Assembly (NCBI GenBank): GCA_015680685.1
Contig: MNCI01028897.1
Coordinates: 30,580 to 92,579 of the forward strand
Direction of reading: 5' to 3'
DNA length: 62,000 nt
DNA from: Gnetum montanum
Lineage: Eukaryota > Streptophyta > Gnetopsida > Gnetales > Gnetaceae
A program made the position numbers and the translations under genes. Within the stretch, counting starts at the first letter, position 1. Every line of letters starts with the position of its first letter. Under the pieces are notes generated by a model. It saw nothing but the letters and a program-made list of their open reading frames with translations, did no database searches and had not been told where the DNA came from. Below, in pieces: positions 22,428 to 34,929 of the stretch.

Positions 22428-25400
22428 TCATGGGTTGTCTCTTTTTACATCATCTTTGCCCTTCGTTTCTGCATGATTTCTTTTTGCACCACCTTCCCCT
22501 ATGTGGTCCTTTATAGACTCTTCATTCCCTCCCTCTAAGGACCCTATGCCCCCATTTGGAGACTACATCGTACAAGTGAAGTGGTTAGCTAGGACAACAA
22601 AATGCAAACAACAATAGAGCATAAGCATTAACATGGCAAAAAGAAACTAACTTGAGAAGGGCCTACGTCTATCTCAAATGGTATTTGGTCCAAGCTGAGC
22701 CCGAGGTGGCGCCAGACCTCCTCTGCTGTGATGTCCACCCAATGCTTGTCGCTTGGTTCAACAACTGTAGCAGTTCTCTCCCTTTTGAGGGTTGTCCACC
22801 TTGGTAGTCCCAAAGAAAAGGAGATGGTTGCAGTCTCTCTTATGGGAAGGTCCACTTTCAAGTCAAGAGATATCATAACCTTTACTTGCTCCTTGAACCT
22901 AGCATAGGCCTCAGAAATGTCAATGGTGTTTACAAATGCTTTATACGTAAATGCCTCCACAACAATGTCCTTGTATAGTTTACAATGCGTGACATTTTTT
23001 CATTTATACATGTGTTTATGGTTTTTCTAAGATTGCCCCAATGTGTAAACCTTGGTGCTGAAGTCTTTCAAGTCTTGATACTTCTAGGCTAGCAAGTCCA
23101 TTTGCATCTGTTATTCGATTATCTCGCGAGTGGCTTCAACATTCTGACCCACGATAGTCCAAAACCTGGCGTAGTCTATTATAGCCATGTGCTAGTCTTC
23201 ATTATTAGTATCATGGGCTATGAGGAACTCATTCCTCGATCTAAGATCCACTGCCTCAGTGACCAAGTTGGCCTCCCTTTTCTCAGCCCTTTGGACCCAT
23301 TTCCACAGGTCATTGTTGTCATACTCCCACAAGGAGCATGTCGAGTGCAAAGCACATTTGCAAGCCTCATCGAAGGTGCAATGAGACACCTCAGTCACGT
23401 CAAGTGGGAATGTAGGCATGGCACAGACCTTTAAAAGTTGTGTCGGGCTCCATTTAAGTCGAGAGGATGCCATGACACAAAAAAGCATAGCAATCATGTT
23501 AGTGTAGCAAGATTGCAAACTCAAAAAACTCTAGCATAGCAACATGAGGACACTTGATACTACCACTTACTTGCATCAGGGTCCACCTGCTGAAGGAAAC
23601 TGATCATGTCATCAACGATTCCTTGCATTTATGCAAACATGTTAGGGATCTTAGCCCATGACTCTGCATGAATCGGAGAGGATCCTGTAGCATCTATAGT
23701 AGCGCCTGTTACATAACTAAATAATCAACAATGGCCGAAATGGACCATGACAAGGTAGATATATTGCCAAACTCACCAGCGTTTGATTACGGTCTCTCTT
23801 CTTGCTGATGCAAAACGATGGTGGTAGCCTTGGATACGTATCTTTTCCTCATGTTCTAGTGCTTTTCCTTTTAGGAGGCCAGTGTTCTTTTTATTTAAAG
23901 AAGGCTCCTCTTCATTAGTAGAAGGATTCTCACTAATAACAAGAGCTCCCACCTTAATGATAGGGGTTCTTCCCTTCTTGACTGGGGCCCTTTCTTCTAA
24001 GACTGGGTCCTCTATGTCCTTATGTTTTCCCCCATCTTAGGGGCCGACACCTCTTTGTCGCCTTCTTATTTTTCTTCTTCTTTGTCTGCCAGCCAAAATA
24101 CACGTTTGCATCATTCCAAAAGAAGAAAGCTTAAAGTAGATGCTATGCCACGCTACATCACCTAGCGTAGCATAGTGTAGCAAACTGTAACAAAGTAAGC
24201 ATAAGAAAAAAGCATTTATCAATGGGGGGTCATAGCCTCTGTAGTTTAAGCCATAGTCTATGCCCCTTCTCTTCCTCCACATGAAGGATTTCCTCAGCTG
24301 GGGGAGGCCTCTTTCACTGCAATGTTTTGGGAATAGTCTCAACTATGAAATGTTCCCCCCACGCCATGCTACTGGCTATAGTGGGGGCATCTCTTCTACA
24401 CTATCCTAGCCACAAATATTTTGAGCCACTTGATCCTTAGTCATCATAGAGAACAACTTACCAATTATTTTTAGGGGATTTTGGGCTCGTGTGGTCCAGA
24501 GGATCTGGTGAATCCATGGTCTGGAAATCTAGTTGCGATTTCACATTACCCAGACTCCATTCTCCTAAACCACCAAGAACTTCATGAAGTGCTTTAGACA
24601 AGCTATGTAGAAGGCATAATGTATGTTGGAATGAGACTCTGATTTCTACTAGAGTCCCAAAATTTTGGCCTACAAGCCTTTACATAGAAAGCTGGCCTAG
24701 TTGTAATGGGCCCCCTCTTCAATGACCTCATGCATTATCTAGGCATGATCAAACCCTATGACCTTCCCTTGAGTAAGCAGCTAGGGGAATGTGCAAGCAC
24801 AGAAGATAGGGTAGATCTCCATGGCAGGTCCATCTTTAAGCTTCTCCATGGGGATCCCCTTTCACTCCTTAGTAACCCCCAACCACTCTTGGATGTCCTT
24901 CCTCTGAAGGGTTAGCTCCTTCTTGCTCTTCGATCCTATGGGAGCATCATCGGTAGAGACACTGAACAAGTCCACGAATAGTTGGTTATTGATTTCAATG
25001 GCCACCCACATGCCTTGTATACACACGTTGAAGCGACCCACCTTTTCGGAAAAGGAGTTGATAAGGGAGAGCATATTAGTCGCAGGGATGCTTAGATTCA
25101 GGGCTAGGAATAGATCCATAAGCCTAGCCCTTTGGATGTTCTGGACCAAGGAGTCCAAATCCATGCAACTTATCTAGCGTTGGCTCAGCTCTACTTCTTC
25201 ATACTTGAAGTAGATGTTTACCCCCTGTGTCTCGACGGTTACCACTATCACCTCTTGGGGCTACTTCACCCCTGCAATAGTTTCAAAAAAAAATTTAGCA
25301 TAGAAACACAGAAAATGCAAAGATTGCAAAAGCACTTAAGCATGCGACACTTACTATTCAGCCTATTAGGTCTGTACAGTAATGGGAACGTCGAAAGGTC

Positions 25401-26847
25401 AACTAGAACTTGTTCAACCATGACTGGTTTGAAGGGTTTTGTCCACACCTCATCCAGCCAACCCTGCCCCTTGCATTGATCATAGAGAATAAAATATACA
25501 CCTAGGTAGGTGTGATATTCACCCCCGCATTGACGAATCACGCTTGCCCATAGGTTCTCAGTAGAAGAGAACTCCTGTAGGGCTGTCTGTGCTATAGCTA
25601 GTAGACCCGGTAGGTTGTGAATCCCATCCTTGTTGATGAAGATCCTGCTAACAAATGCATACTATTAGCATTAGGCCAATATAGATAACATTGCACAAAC
25701 ACAACAGAACAAGGCTGAAAAATTCACCCACCAGCACAGTAGATAGTTCCCTGGGGGGTTGTGGAAGCACATCATCATAAAACATGTGAGGAATAATGTG
25801 TTGTAGTGGTGGTAGCAGCCATATTTAGGAATATCCCAGATCCAAGCCAAACATCTTAACCTTGTTGGGTGTTGACTAGATCCTTCTCCGTACCTGCTCA
25901 TGATTGCCCCATCAGTCAAAAACCTTAGAACACCCTAACTTGCCCCAAGTAGTATGGCTTCTATTATAATGGCCGCCTCCTCCTCCTCTTGGGATGACCA
26001 AATGATCACACTGAAGTGGTCGAGGAGGAATTGTAAGAAGCCCTAGGCCCCCTTCCTAAACTAGACCCCTTGCTCTCCCACATGTATCTAGGAAGGAGGA
26101 GCATTGGCCACATGTTTTCTCACATGACATAGGACTCCTCAAATTTCTAAAATAATTAGGATTGACCTTAGCCCCATCTTGCATTACACAACTAGCAAGT
26201 GTTGGCATCATGCCTAAGTGCAATACACACACATAACATAGCAATACTTCTTAGTCCATGCATATAGCATAGCATAACCCTCTTCCTATGCATAGGATGG
26301 CAAGAACATAAAAGCAGTAAGCATAGTAAAGATAGCCTAGTGTAGCAATAGAGCAATCAACCAAACGAGGGTAGTTAACAATACGTTGCAATAGAACACA
26401 TGTTGCACTATCACATCACACATGGCCCAACTCTCCTGAGGGTCTTGCGTTATGCCCCTCAAAAGCTAAGCAATTGAAACTGTCCAAACCCCCATGGTCA
26501 TGACAACCGTAGTAGTGGAGGTTTAAGTGATCATGCATACAATAGTGGCATAATGTTTATGCACTTTCTGCGGCCAAGACGGTGACAGTGGCGATGCAAC
26601 AACAAAAATAATGTGATGACAGGAAAACGAAAATGACTAAGACTAGGATGTGAAATGAAAGAAGAGAACAACGGAAGAAAAAAATGATGATAGAATTACA
26701 AAAAAGCAGAGGGAGAATGGTATCCTATTGAGTCAATGGTGTGTCCTTCCATGCGGTGATGCGTACTTGTGTCATGTACCCTAGGGTTTCCTTAGCCTCC
26801 ACAACCTTAGTTAGTGCCAAATTCATGCATTCCTTCTTAGGATCCAT
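22428..26847 (-). pseudogene. antisense eight-exon gene of element A, unknown function
   Basis: Exons on the minus strand by alignment with element B: 26847-26725, 26177-25732, 25644-25367, 25271-24264, 24085-23777, 23705-23571, 23470-22652, 22562-22428. Start MDPKKEC; end ...DDVKRDNP then TGA. Canonical GT donors include GTGAGT (23776), GTAAGT (23570) and GTTAGT (22651); others have decayed (exon 1 GA, exon 4 GC, acceptor of exon 7 TG). Exon 2 shows LIILEI...GVLC, FLQFLLDHFSVIIWSS and, near its end, HNPPGN. Exon 4 carries LFLALNLSIPATNMLSLINS. Exon 7 is one 819-bp frame with only TAG or TGA stops and ends VDITAEEVWRHLGLSLDQIP; exon 8 is fully open. Exon 5 is Lys/Glu-rich. No family was securely recognised; exon 2 suggests a HAD (NIF/FCP1-like) fold. 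Expression would come from its own TATA promoter at 27001-27008. Confidence 0.7.
24141..24184. repeat. GCTAY/RTAGC palindrome inside intron 4 (A)
   Basis: TGCTATGCCACGCTACATCA continues with CCTAGCGTAGCATAGTGTAG. It lies in the intron between exons 4 and 5 of the antisense gene. Element B has an equivalent palindrome in the same intron (50443-50484). Confidence 0.65.
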
Positions 26848-27000
26848 CTTCTTGTTTTCTAATTCCTCCTTGATTACTATCTCGAAATTGCCTTGCTCTC
26901 TACTGATGCAAGTGCTCCGCACTACAAAATCACCTTGTTCCCTGAATGTGGGCTCTGCATTGTTATGGTGAAAGTAGAAAATTTAATGGGGGTTAATTTC

Positions 27001-27008
27001 TATTTATA
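27001..27008 (-). promoter_or_regulatory. TATA box of the antisense gene (A)
   Basis: Minus-strand TATAAATA in TTGCTATAAATAGAAATT, 161 bp upstream of the ATG at 26847. Element B has GGCTATAAATAGGGG 139 bp upstream of its equivalent ATG. The flanking GCTATAAATAG is identical. Confidence 0.65.
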
Positions 27009-27179
27009 GCAAGTATGGAAAAAGAGGGAAACTTGCTGCTTTCTCTCTTCGTTTAATGTGGAGTGTGTTGTATAGCGTAGCATGCTCACCATGACATTGC
27101 AGCATTGTTGGCATTAAAACCTTAACATGCTTCAAGCCAACTATTTACCTTCCCAAAAATAAAAATAAATATTTGTTTT

Positions 27180-27630
27180 GTTACTGGTCTGAAAATACTT
27201 TAAATTAGCAACTCTAGCAATTGTAGCATTACCGATCTGAAAATGCCCTTAAACTAGCAGTTTCAAACTATTATACATCTTTAATGACGTTAAACTAGCA
27301 ATTTCACCCTTTTGCATTGGCAATTTTGCAATTCCTAGCAATCTTGTGTTTTCACATCAGTAGTTTGCATTTTCTCATTAGTGGTCTTGCATTTCTCATA
27401 CCCACAATTTTTTGTATTGCATACTACCATTTCTTCATGTTACGACTCTCCAAGTTATAATTTAGGAGCCCACAATGACACTAAACTAGTAGCTTGGCAT
27501 TTTCATGTTCATAGTTTCACAGCTTCATACTTTTGCATTAACAGTTTTACATTTCCTATTTTAGCAACTCTGCATCTCCATGTCATAATGGTCTACCATG
27601 ACTTTAAACTAGAAGAATTTTAATCTTTAC
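27180..27630. repeat. irregular tandem array upstream of the antisense promoter (A)
   Basis: Repeated phrases CTTTAAATTAGCAACT, CCCTTAAACTAGCAG, CGTTAAACTAGCAAT, ACTAAACTAGTAGC and CTTTAAACTAGAAG, separated by AATTTTGCATT-type text. They carry the family motif (G)ACCTTAAACTAG in element orientation. The array separates the antisense gene from the RT region. Confidence 0.6.
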
Positions 27631-27749
27631 ATCATGCATCTCATCATTGCTTCATAAGTTTTTGTTATACACAATTGCTACCAACAGGTGCCTCTTAACC
27701 AGGATTTCGTCTCATTTTGATCGATTAAGCGGAAAATGGAAATCCATCA

Positions 27750-28860
27750 CAATCTCTCCACAACTTTAGATAGTTTAACCCCAACCTAATCGACTGGGGG
27801 TCAACTATAGATAGCACTATAACCTCCTTAGTAGCATCCCCAGACTAGGCTGAGCATCTGGTCCAAACCCTAGATTTGGAGGCTAGGGATGTAACTGAAG
27901 ACCGTCTCATTGAGACACTTGTGATCACGTTTAAGGGGGAAGTGAAAATGCTAAAACTTAGCTCCCTCCTAGATGCATAGATGCACAAAAACATAGCTAG
28001 GATTCTGCAAGACAACATCAATGTCTTCGCATGGTCATACAGTGACATGCCAAGTTTAGATCCTTGGTTAATATAGCATAACATCATCCTAGAAACATGC
28101 ATGAAGGAAGTCAAGTAGAAAGCTTGTAGGGTCAAACCAAAAATCACACTAGCCATTAGGGATGAAATCACCAAGCTATACCAAGCTAGTTTTATCCACG
28201 CGGTTGATTTCTCGTAATGGGTGTTCAACATCGTGGTGGGTTTGAAGAAAATGGAAGGAATACAAATCTGTATAGACTTTCAGGATCTAAACAAGGCAAC
28301 GATCAAGCATGACTTTCCACTTATAAATATTGATCAACTTATCGACACTAGGGTTGGTTATGCTCTGCTGTCCTTCATGGATGGTTTCTTCAGATACAAC
28401 GAAATCCACATTAACCCCATGGGGTACCTTTTGCTACACCATGATGCCTTTTGGGCTCAAGAACACTAGGGAAACCTACCAGTGAGTCATGACCTACATT
28501 TTTAGCGACTACATCCTAGAAACATTAAAAGACTACATGGATAATATAGTAGTTAAGTCCAAGGAGCCAGCTGATCACCCACACGATCTAGGGGTTGTCC
28601 TCAAGTGCTATCAAATGCATGACATATGCATCAATCCTAAGAAGTGCATCTTCAAAGTGAAAACCATATGCATGTTAGGATTTGTAGTATCAAAAGCTGG
28701 GATACGAGTGGACCCTAACAAAGTTAAGGCCATCGTCAACCTGGCACCTCCTACAAACCTTCAGGAGATACGTGTCTTGCAAGGTAGGGTATAGTTCACT
28801 TCAAGGTTTATAGGAAAGTTGATTGACAAGTTACACCCCATGCAACATATTCTAAGGAAG
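27750..28860 (+). pseudogene. element A reverse transcriptase (Tat/Ogre type)
   Basis: The upstream region AEHLVQTLDLEARDV and MLKLSSLL precedes SYSDMPSLDPWLI, then VKPKITLAIRDEITKLYQAS. RT motifs: ICIDFQDLNKATIKHDFPL, SFMDGFFRYNEIHIN, a frameshift near 28440, then TFIFSDY-like text and DYMDNIVVKSKE, where YMDD has become YMDN. ICIDFxDLNKA and the DDIVVKSK end are typical of Tat elements. The frame is broken by TAG codons and at least one indel. Confidence 0.75.
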
Positions 28861-28899
28861 GGTGTTGACTTAGGCTGGATAACCTAGTGTCAACAAGCC

Positions 28900-29860
28900 T
28901 CTGATTACTTGAAGAAAGGGCTTTTGCACATCCCAACTTTGTACCTGTCACAAAGGAATAAGCCTTTCTTCATCTACCTTGTCACATTCGATGCATCTAT
29001 TGCAACACTGCTATGTCAGAAATGAAATGATGGATCTGAGATACTAGTGTACTACCTGAGTCATGCATTAATAGCACATGAGGAAAAATTCAATGAAGTA
29101 GAGAGGAATTGCCTTGCATTAGTATTTGCATTAAAAAAATGAAGGCACTATCTATTTCACAGTGCAGTCAACATCATTTTCAAGAGCAACATACTCCTAA
29201 CGATCACTAACAACCTGTATGAAATCAGTAGGATAGCTCAATGGAAAGTGATAACCGCAGATTTTGACCTACACTATGTAAGCCAATCATCGACTAAGGG
29301 TCAAGCCATAGCAATGCAACTTATGATCTCACCCATTGATGACCATGCAACCATAGACCCCAAATTCCTAGATGAACATGTTGGCACTATCAACATCATC
29401 TCCTCATACCTCAATGCTACTTGGAACTTTGATGGTGCCTCAACCACATGAGGAGGTAGTGCAGATACCATCATTAAGTTTATCTCTAGGGAAATGCACC
29501 TGTGTACTTATCATTTCACGTTACCCTGCATCAACAACATGGTAGAGTATGAGGGGCTACTAAGAGGCCTCTTAGCTACCCTAGCACTATGCATACAACA
29601 CTTGGAAATTCGCAGTGATTCACAACTAGTTGTGAATCAAATCACTAGGGTCTACGCCTACAAGGCTACACACCTGCCACCCTACTATGACCTAGCAAAA
29701 AGCATGCTTAAACAATTTGCAATCACAGATGTGCAACACGTTCCATGCAACGAGAACACCATAGTAGACGCCTTAGCCACCCTTGCATTAAACATTCTAC
29801 CACACTTGTTTGCAAACATGCCAGCTTTGATTATTGAATACACTAAGCCTATTACTTAGG
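28900..29860 (+). pseudogene. element A dual RNase H
   Basis: First RNase H: FFIYLVTFDASIATLLCQK, VYYLSHALIAHEEKFNEVER, LVFALKK, then KWRHYL-like text with a stop. Second RNase H (about 29420-29810): NFDGAST, NNMVEYEGLLRGLLATLAL, EIRSDSQLVVNQI and NTIVDALATLALN, which keep the four acidic positions D, E, D, D. A second, archaeal-like RNase H before integrase is a hallmark of the Tat lineage. The 121-codon open stretch 29494-29859 covers most of it. Confidence 0.8.
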
Positions 29861-29989
29861 TGGAACACATGGCCTCCATCAGTGCTGTGGATACCTAGGA
29901 GTGGTACACTAACATTAATGCCTACCTACAACACGATGAACCCCTGAGTGGATTGACATCTGTCTAGAGAGATGCAATCCGTAAGCGTG

Positions 29990-30960
29990 CCTAGCAATAT
30001 ATGCTCATGGGAAATGAAGCCCTATGCTGATGCTCCTATGATGGGAGATTGCTAGCATTCATGGGTGGGGAGCAGGCATAGAAGGTAGTTAATGAAGTGC
30101 ATGAAGGAATGTACAGTGGACACATAGCACCCAGGGATATGGCTATGAAAATCAGATGCCTAGGATACTATTGGTCCCACATGGAGCATGAATGCTTGTC
30201 AAAAGTGAAGAACTGTGACACATGCCAGAGATACATGAATCTCATACACGTCTCACATACAGACCTACACCAAACACAAATCACGTGGTCTTTCCAATGA
30301 TGGGGACTAGACCTCATAGGGCCTATCATGCTTAAGTCCTCCACAGGGCATAGCTTCATTATCACTGTCACCCAGTATTTTATTAAGTCGGTGGAATCTA
30401 TTCCCTTAAGAAAAATGACATCTCAGCAAGTCTTCCATTTCATCCTGGATAACATTGTGATGAGATTCAGGCTTCCAATGACTATTGTGACTGAGAATGG
30501 ACCATGGTTCAGTAGTATGGAAACCCGAACCTTCTATGACAATCTAGGTATTAAGTAATCATTCTCCTCCCCATACTACCTACAGGCGAATGGATAGGCA
30601 GAGGCTACAAATAAGTCCATCATCAAGTTACTAAGGTGGATGCTTAGCAACAATAACATGTGGTGGCACAAGAAAATCCTCTATGTTCTATGGGCCTATA
30701 AAACAACATGCAGAAGCATGACACGTAAGACTCCTTACAGCCTTGTTTATGGATCTGAAGCTGTGTAGCCTCTTGAGTTCTAGGTGCCATCACTCCGGAT
30801 CATCCTCATAGAGGTCATAAGCGAGGCCCAGAACAACTAGTCACAAATCATTAACTTCGACTCAATAGAGGAGGAATGCACGCAGATGCTGAGATGCATA
30901 GAGCACTACCAAAGCAAGCAACAACAAAAGCACCATCTAGATCCACATCAATGGCCAGTA
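29990..30960 (+). pseudogene. element A integrase, C-terminus deleted
   Basis: Zinc-binding domain: EVHEGMYSGHIAPRDM, CLGYYWSHMEHECLS, CDTCQRYMNL. Core: WGLDLIGPIM (first Asp present), VTENGPWFSS (second Asp reads Glu), NG*AEATNKSI (Glu present). A tail follows with TTCRSMTRKTPYSLVYGSEA. The sequence then runs into LTR text at about 30970, so the GDLVL and C-terminal part seen in element B is missing. Confidence 0.8.
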
Positions 30961-30970
30961 AAAAAGGGAT

Positions 30971-32488
30971 CATCCTACGAATCCATCTAAGTAGTTTACC
31001 AAACTAAAAAATTTCTCAAAATTGATGCATGGAGTTAACAGCTGTGCTCAGGATGTGCAAAACAGTTCAGCAAGTGTTCTAAGTCACAAAGTTTTCTACA
31101 CTATGATACGCCTCGCTACGCCTCACTATGTAGCGTAGAAAGCTTCAGAAAGTGACTGTAGAATGAAGTGCCATGATACGCTATGCTACATAGTGTAGCA
31201 AAAGCTATATAGTTGGTCCCCTCACCCAACTTCAAATCCTTCAGTGATGCCTCTTTCCATCAGGAAGTGGCGGACCATGTCTGCGACTATGCTATGCTGA
31301 GCTACATGGCGCAGCGAGGTGTAGGAATTCTATGGATGTGACAAAAGGCATCTCAAAGTGCAAGATTAGCAAGTTCCTAAGTTTTGCAGTGAAAAAAGAA
31401 AATTTTGCTGATTGACAACATTTTTGCAACTAAGGATGGCTGCTACGCTATGATATGCTACGTAGCATAGTGTAGTGTAGCAAATCTACGACCAGTAGTC
31501 ACAACACTGTGAAGGTTTTCGACTCATGCAGCAAGACACAATGCAAATCCTTTACTTCAGACTAACGTTTATGCTACGCTATGATGCATAGCATAGCATA
31601 GCATAACAAGATATTATGCTGCATCAAGTGCTATGCTACAAAGCATGACAAGACGTAGTGAGCAGTTATGCGACATTAATGCATCTCACCTAATTGCACC
31701 ATTGCTCTGACAGCGTAGTTACAGCGTGGTAGGCTTGTAGTTATGGCATAGTAGGTTCACCCAATGGTCATGCAAGCACATGCAACATAGACAAGTCAGC
31801 ATGGGCCCAAGGCATGAGGCATCAAAACCACCCCTTTTGCATGCCCTTGGTCCTATAAATACCCTAATGAACAATGCTTAGAGGACTTTTTTTTCTGGCT
31901 TCTAGCTTCTAACTTTTGGCACTCTGGCTCTCTTTTTGCAAATAGGCAAGTAACCTTGAGCATTGTAAGCTTCCTGTTTGACAGTACAAATAGTTAGCAT
32001 TCTCAGCTGGCATCTTATTCCATCCCCTCTCTACCACCTTGATAGAATTTTCACATTGTCAAGTCCTGAGTCTACGTCGAAGCACACAACCATTTTTTCA
32101 CTACACATCTTGGTTACTCTTGGAATCTCTACACTCCTCAATGCTGTGCAACTAACTATATCCATCTTGATAGAGCTAACTTGTAGCTTCAAAGTAGTGC
32201 ATTTTTCTAACTGCATTTTACTTTGCTTCCTACTCATTACTGCATTTTATACTATTTCCTATCTCTTTTACGTTTAAGCATTACTTCATGCTGTCACTTC
32301 TATTTTCAAACCATACATTGCAAAAGGCTATATAGACACTGACTAAGTCCCTGTCTGATCAACCAGACTATTCAGGGCACCCCGTATCCATTCCATCCAA
32401 CATAGCCCTCCAACGGATATGGGGTTGAGACTCTTGTGACCACTGACCCCTCGATGTTTTCTAGCCACCGACATTTTTGATCGCTACA
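30971..32488 (+). repeat. 3' LTR of element A, 5' end truncated
   Basis: Corresponds to 16252-17760 of the 5' LTR, beginning CATCCTAC and ending GATCGCTACA. About 150 bp of the LTR start and the polypurine tract are absent. The last two bases are CA, preserving the terminus lost in the 5' LTR. U3 palindromes at 31171-31200, 31441-31481 and 31571-31607. Confidence 0.85.
31854..31861 (+). promoter_or_regulatory. TATA box of element A 3' LTR
   Basis: TATAAATA in GGTCCTATAAATACCC, same context as the 5' LTR copy. Confidence 0.65.
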
Positions 32489-32493
32489 CTCAT
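32489..32493 (+). repeat. target-site duplication of element A, right copy (CTCAT)
   Basis: CTCAT directly follows the terminal CA of the 3' LTR and differs by one transition from CTCAC at 16095-16099. Confidence 0.7.
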
Positions 32494-33737
32494 TACAAAG
32501 TGTAACCTATTGACTATATTGCCTATAGAGTGAGACACCAAAAAATCAAAAAATTTCTAACTTTTTTGTTACACTCTTAGGAATGTAACTTGGCTTGATA
32601 GCCAGGATCCTCATAGTCATCCTGCCTAAATCATCATGCTCTATATTTACCTTCAAGCTACCTCACGCAAGCCCTATCTCATGTCACGTCTGAGATGCCA
32701 AAAAAGACCTATGACACATCATGCATCGGACACTAAGAAAATCCTTGTTCTACACCATGCATGAGAACCTGAAAAACCCTTGTCCCATGCTATGTGCAAT
32801 AGACAAACCCTTATAATAAAAGCCTAGATCCCTAAAAAAAAGGGGACACGCACATTTCCTCCCCTAGCTATGACTCACGGTGGCTGTGGTGGTGGTGGTG
32901 GTCCCTGGCAAGGGTGGCCCACCCTTAAAACCTCAAAACCCCAAGGTAAAGAAGAAACAAGGAAAGAAATCATAAGGGAAGAGCATAGTGCCTTACCTTA
33001 CTAATAGTATCTCCCTACAATCCTCTATGTATGTGTTGGGAAGGTGCCTTCATGTGCATTCTTCTTCATCCACATTGGTGAGGCCAGGATATTAGCATTT
33101 GCTACAACGTATCATAGTTGATCATCATGCTCTTGCTTTCTTCTTCCTCTTTGTTATGCTCTAGATTCTTCTTTTTATTGCTACGCTCTATCTCTCTTTA
33201 CCTTAGCCACATTATGCTCAATGATTATTTTCTTCAACTTTGAAAATGATAGGTTTACTATGGTAAAACTCCTGTTTATACTCTTTCAAGTTGAAGGACA
33301 TGTCACCTTCTTTAGGCTTGTCCCATGTCCTTCCCATAACACGAAACTATCGTATGTCCCATGCGTAAGGAAAGACAAGTGTAGCACCTATAGTAAGAAT
33401 TTTTTTTAAAATTTTCTAGCATCCTCATACTTAGAAAATATTTTTGCATTTTTTCTAATTATTTAATAAATATTCATCTTAGCCCTAACTTTTAAAAACC
33501 TTTTGCTTTAATTAATGTTTCTCGCATAAACCATGATCTGCTATGACCTTAAACTGAAACTTTTATGGACAACTGAGGCCCCAAAATTACTTTACTTTCT
33601 TATCCAATGCAAAAATTATAGAGTTAGGTAAATTTTCATAACATTTTCTTCCTTATTTTATTCATTTTATCATATTAATATAGGTGTTGATTAACATTTT
33701 TTTGGTTGTTTTGCAGGATGTTCGGTAGAATTGCAGA
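32494..33737. other. unassigned sequence before element D pol
   Basis: No gag, protease or antisense-gene exon is recognised. There is a GGT microsatellite at about 32888-32905 and, at about 33540-33560, a single GACCTTAAACTG, the family array motif, just before RT as in elements A and B. The 5' two thirds of element D have apparently been lost. Confidence 0.45.
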
Positions 33738-34890
33738 ATGATAACATTCAAGCATCTTCATTTTCCCTTGGTCTTGACTGGACCCTATGGTGATTCCATG
33801 AGATGCGTACACACTAAGATTCTAGACTTTGAGCCTATGAATCATGACACAAATGTAGCATCCCTAGAGACATCTCTAGACTGCCTAAATCATCTAGTTC
33901 AATCTCTAGACCTAGAGGTAGGTGACATAACTAAGGATCCTCTCATAGAAGTCCTTGTAGTAACATGTAAAGGCAAGGCAAAGATATCGAAACTTAGTTC
34001 TTTGTTAGAGCATCAAATCAAACAAAGCATCTATAAAATTCTCAATGATAATGTTAAGGCATTCACATGGTCCTACAAGGACATGCCAGGCTTGGATCCT
34101 TGCATAATATAACACAACATTATCCTTGATCCTTGCATAAAATCAATTAAATAGAAATTTTGCAAAGTCAAACCTGAGATGGCATTGGTAGTTCGTGATG
34201 AAATCACTAAGCTTTACAAAGATAGTTTCATCTAGGCAGTTGACTATGTTGACTAGGTTTCAAACATTGTAGTTGTCCCTATGAAAAATGGAAGTATACA
34301 CATGTGCATAGACTTTTGGGACCTAAACAAGGTGATCATTAAAGATGATTTCCCATTGCCTAGTATTGACCAACTCATCAATACTACGGTTGGTTATGTC
34401 TTCTTGTTCTTTATGGATAGGTTCTTAGGATACAACCAAATTTGGATCAACCTAGAGTGCCAACTCAACACCACCTTCATGACCCCTTGGGGTATGTTTT
34501 ACTATACAATGATGTCCTTCAGACTAAAGAATACAAGAGAAACCTACCAACATGCAATGACATATATCTTTAGTGACTATTTACTAGACTTGCTCAATGA
34601 CTACATTGACGATATAGTAGTTAAGTTCAAGTTAGCTCATGACCATGAAAATGACTTGGACCATGTCATCAAACATTGCCTTAGGATAAATCACAAAAGG
34701 TGTGTCTTTGGCATAAAAATTGATCACTTTCTAGGCTTTGTAGTATTAGAAGCAAGTATGTAGGTTAATGCCACTAGCAAACCTTAAGGAGCTATGTGGG
34801 TTACAAGGTAGATTACAATTCATACATAGGTTTATCAGTAGGTTGACAAATAACTTTTATCCAATGCAATATTTTCTCAAAAAGGGGGTT
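33738..34890 (+). pseudogene. element D reverse transcriptase (Tat type)
   Basis: ASLETSLDCLNHLVQSLDLE, KISKLSSLLEHQI and SYKDMPGLDPCII align with the segment before RT in A and B. RT: MCIDFWDLNKVIIKDDFPLP, FFMDRFLGYNQIWINLE, TTFMTPWGMFYYTMMSFRL, HAMTYIFSDYLLD, DYIDDIVVKFK. The YxDD catalytic motif is intact, the only intact one in the window. The frame runs from 34281 to 34763 without a stop; upstream there are TAG stops. Confidence 0.8.
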
Positions 34891-34929
34891 GACTTTGAGT
34901 GGATAGCTTGATGCCAAGAGGCATTTGAC

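Larger units (their letters stand above)
16100..32488 (+). mobile_element. element A: Tat/Ogre-like Ty3/gypsy retrotransposon with antisense gene
   Basis: A 16.4-kb element bounded by long LTRs and a 5-bp target duplication. Order on the plus strand: 5' LTR, primer-binding site, leader, gag, protease, 33-bp array, antisense eight-exon gene (minus), second array, RT, RNase H, second (archaeal-like) RNase H, integrase, 3' LTR. The dual RNase H and the RT text place it in the Tat clade of chromodomain-less plant gypsy elements, near Ogre. All ORFs carry stops. The LTRs differ clearly (about 14% in a 195-bp stretch compared by eye), so the insertion is old. The 5' end of the 3' LTR and the integrase C-terminus are deleted. 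Confidence 0.85.

Noticed and set aside
32880-32910. Gly-rich coding region
   Set aside because: GGT microsatellite only; no frame extends with any protein character.
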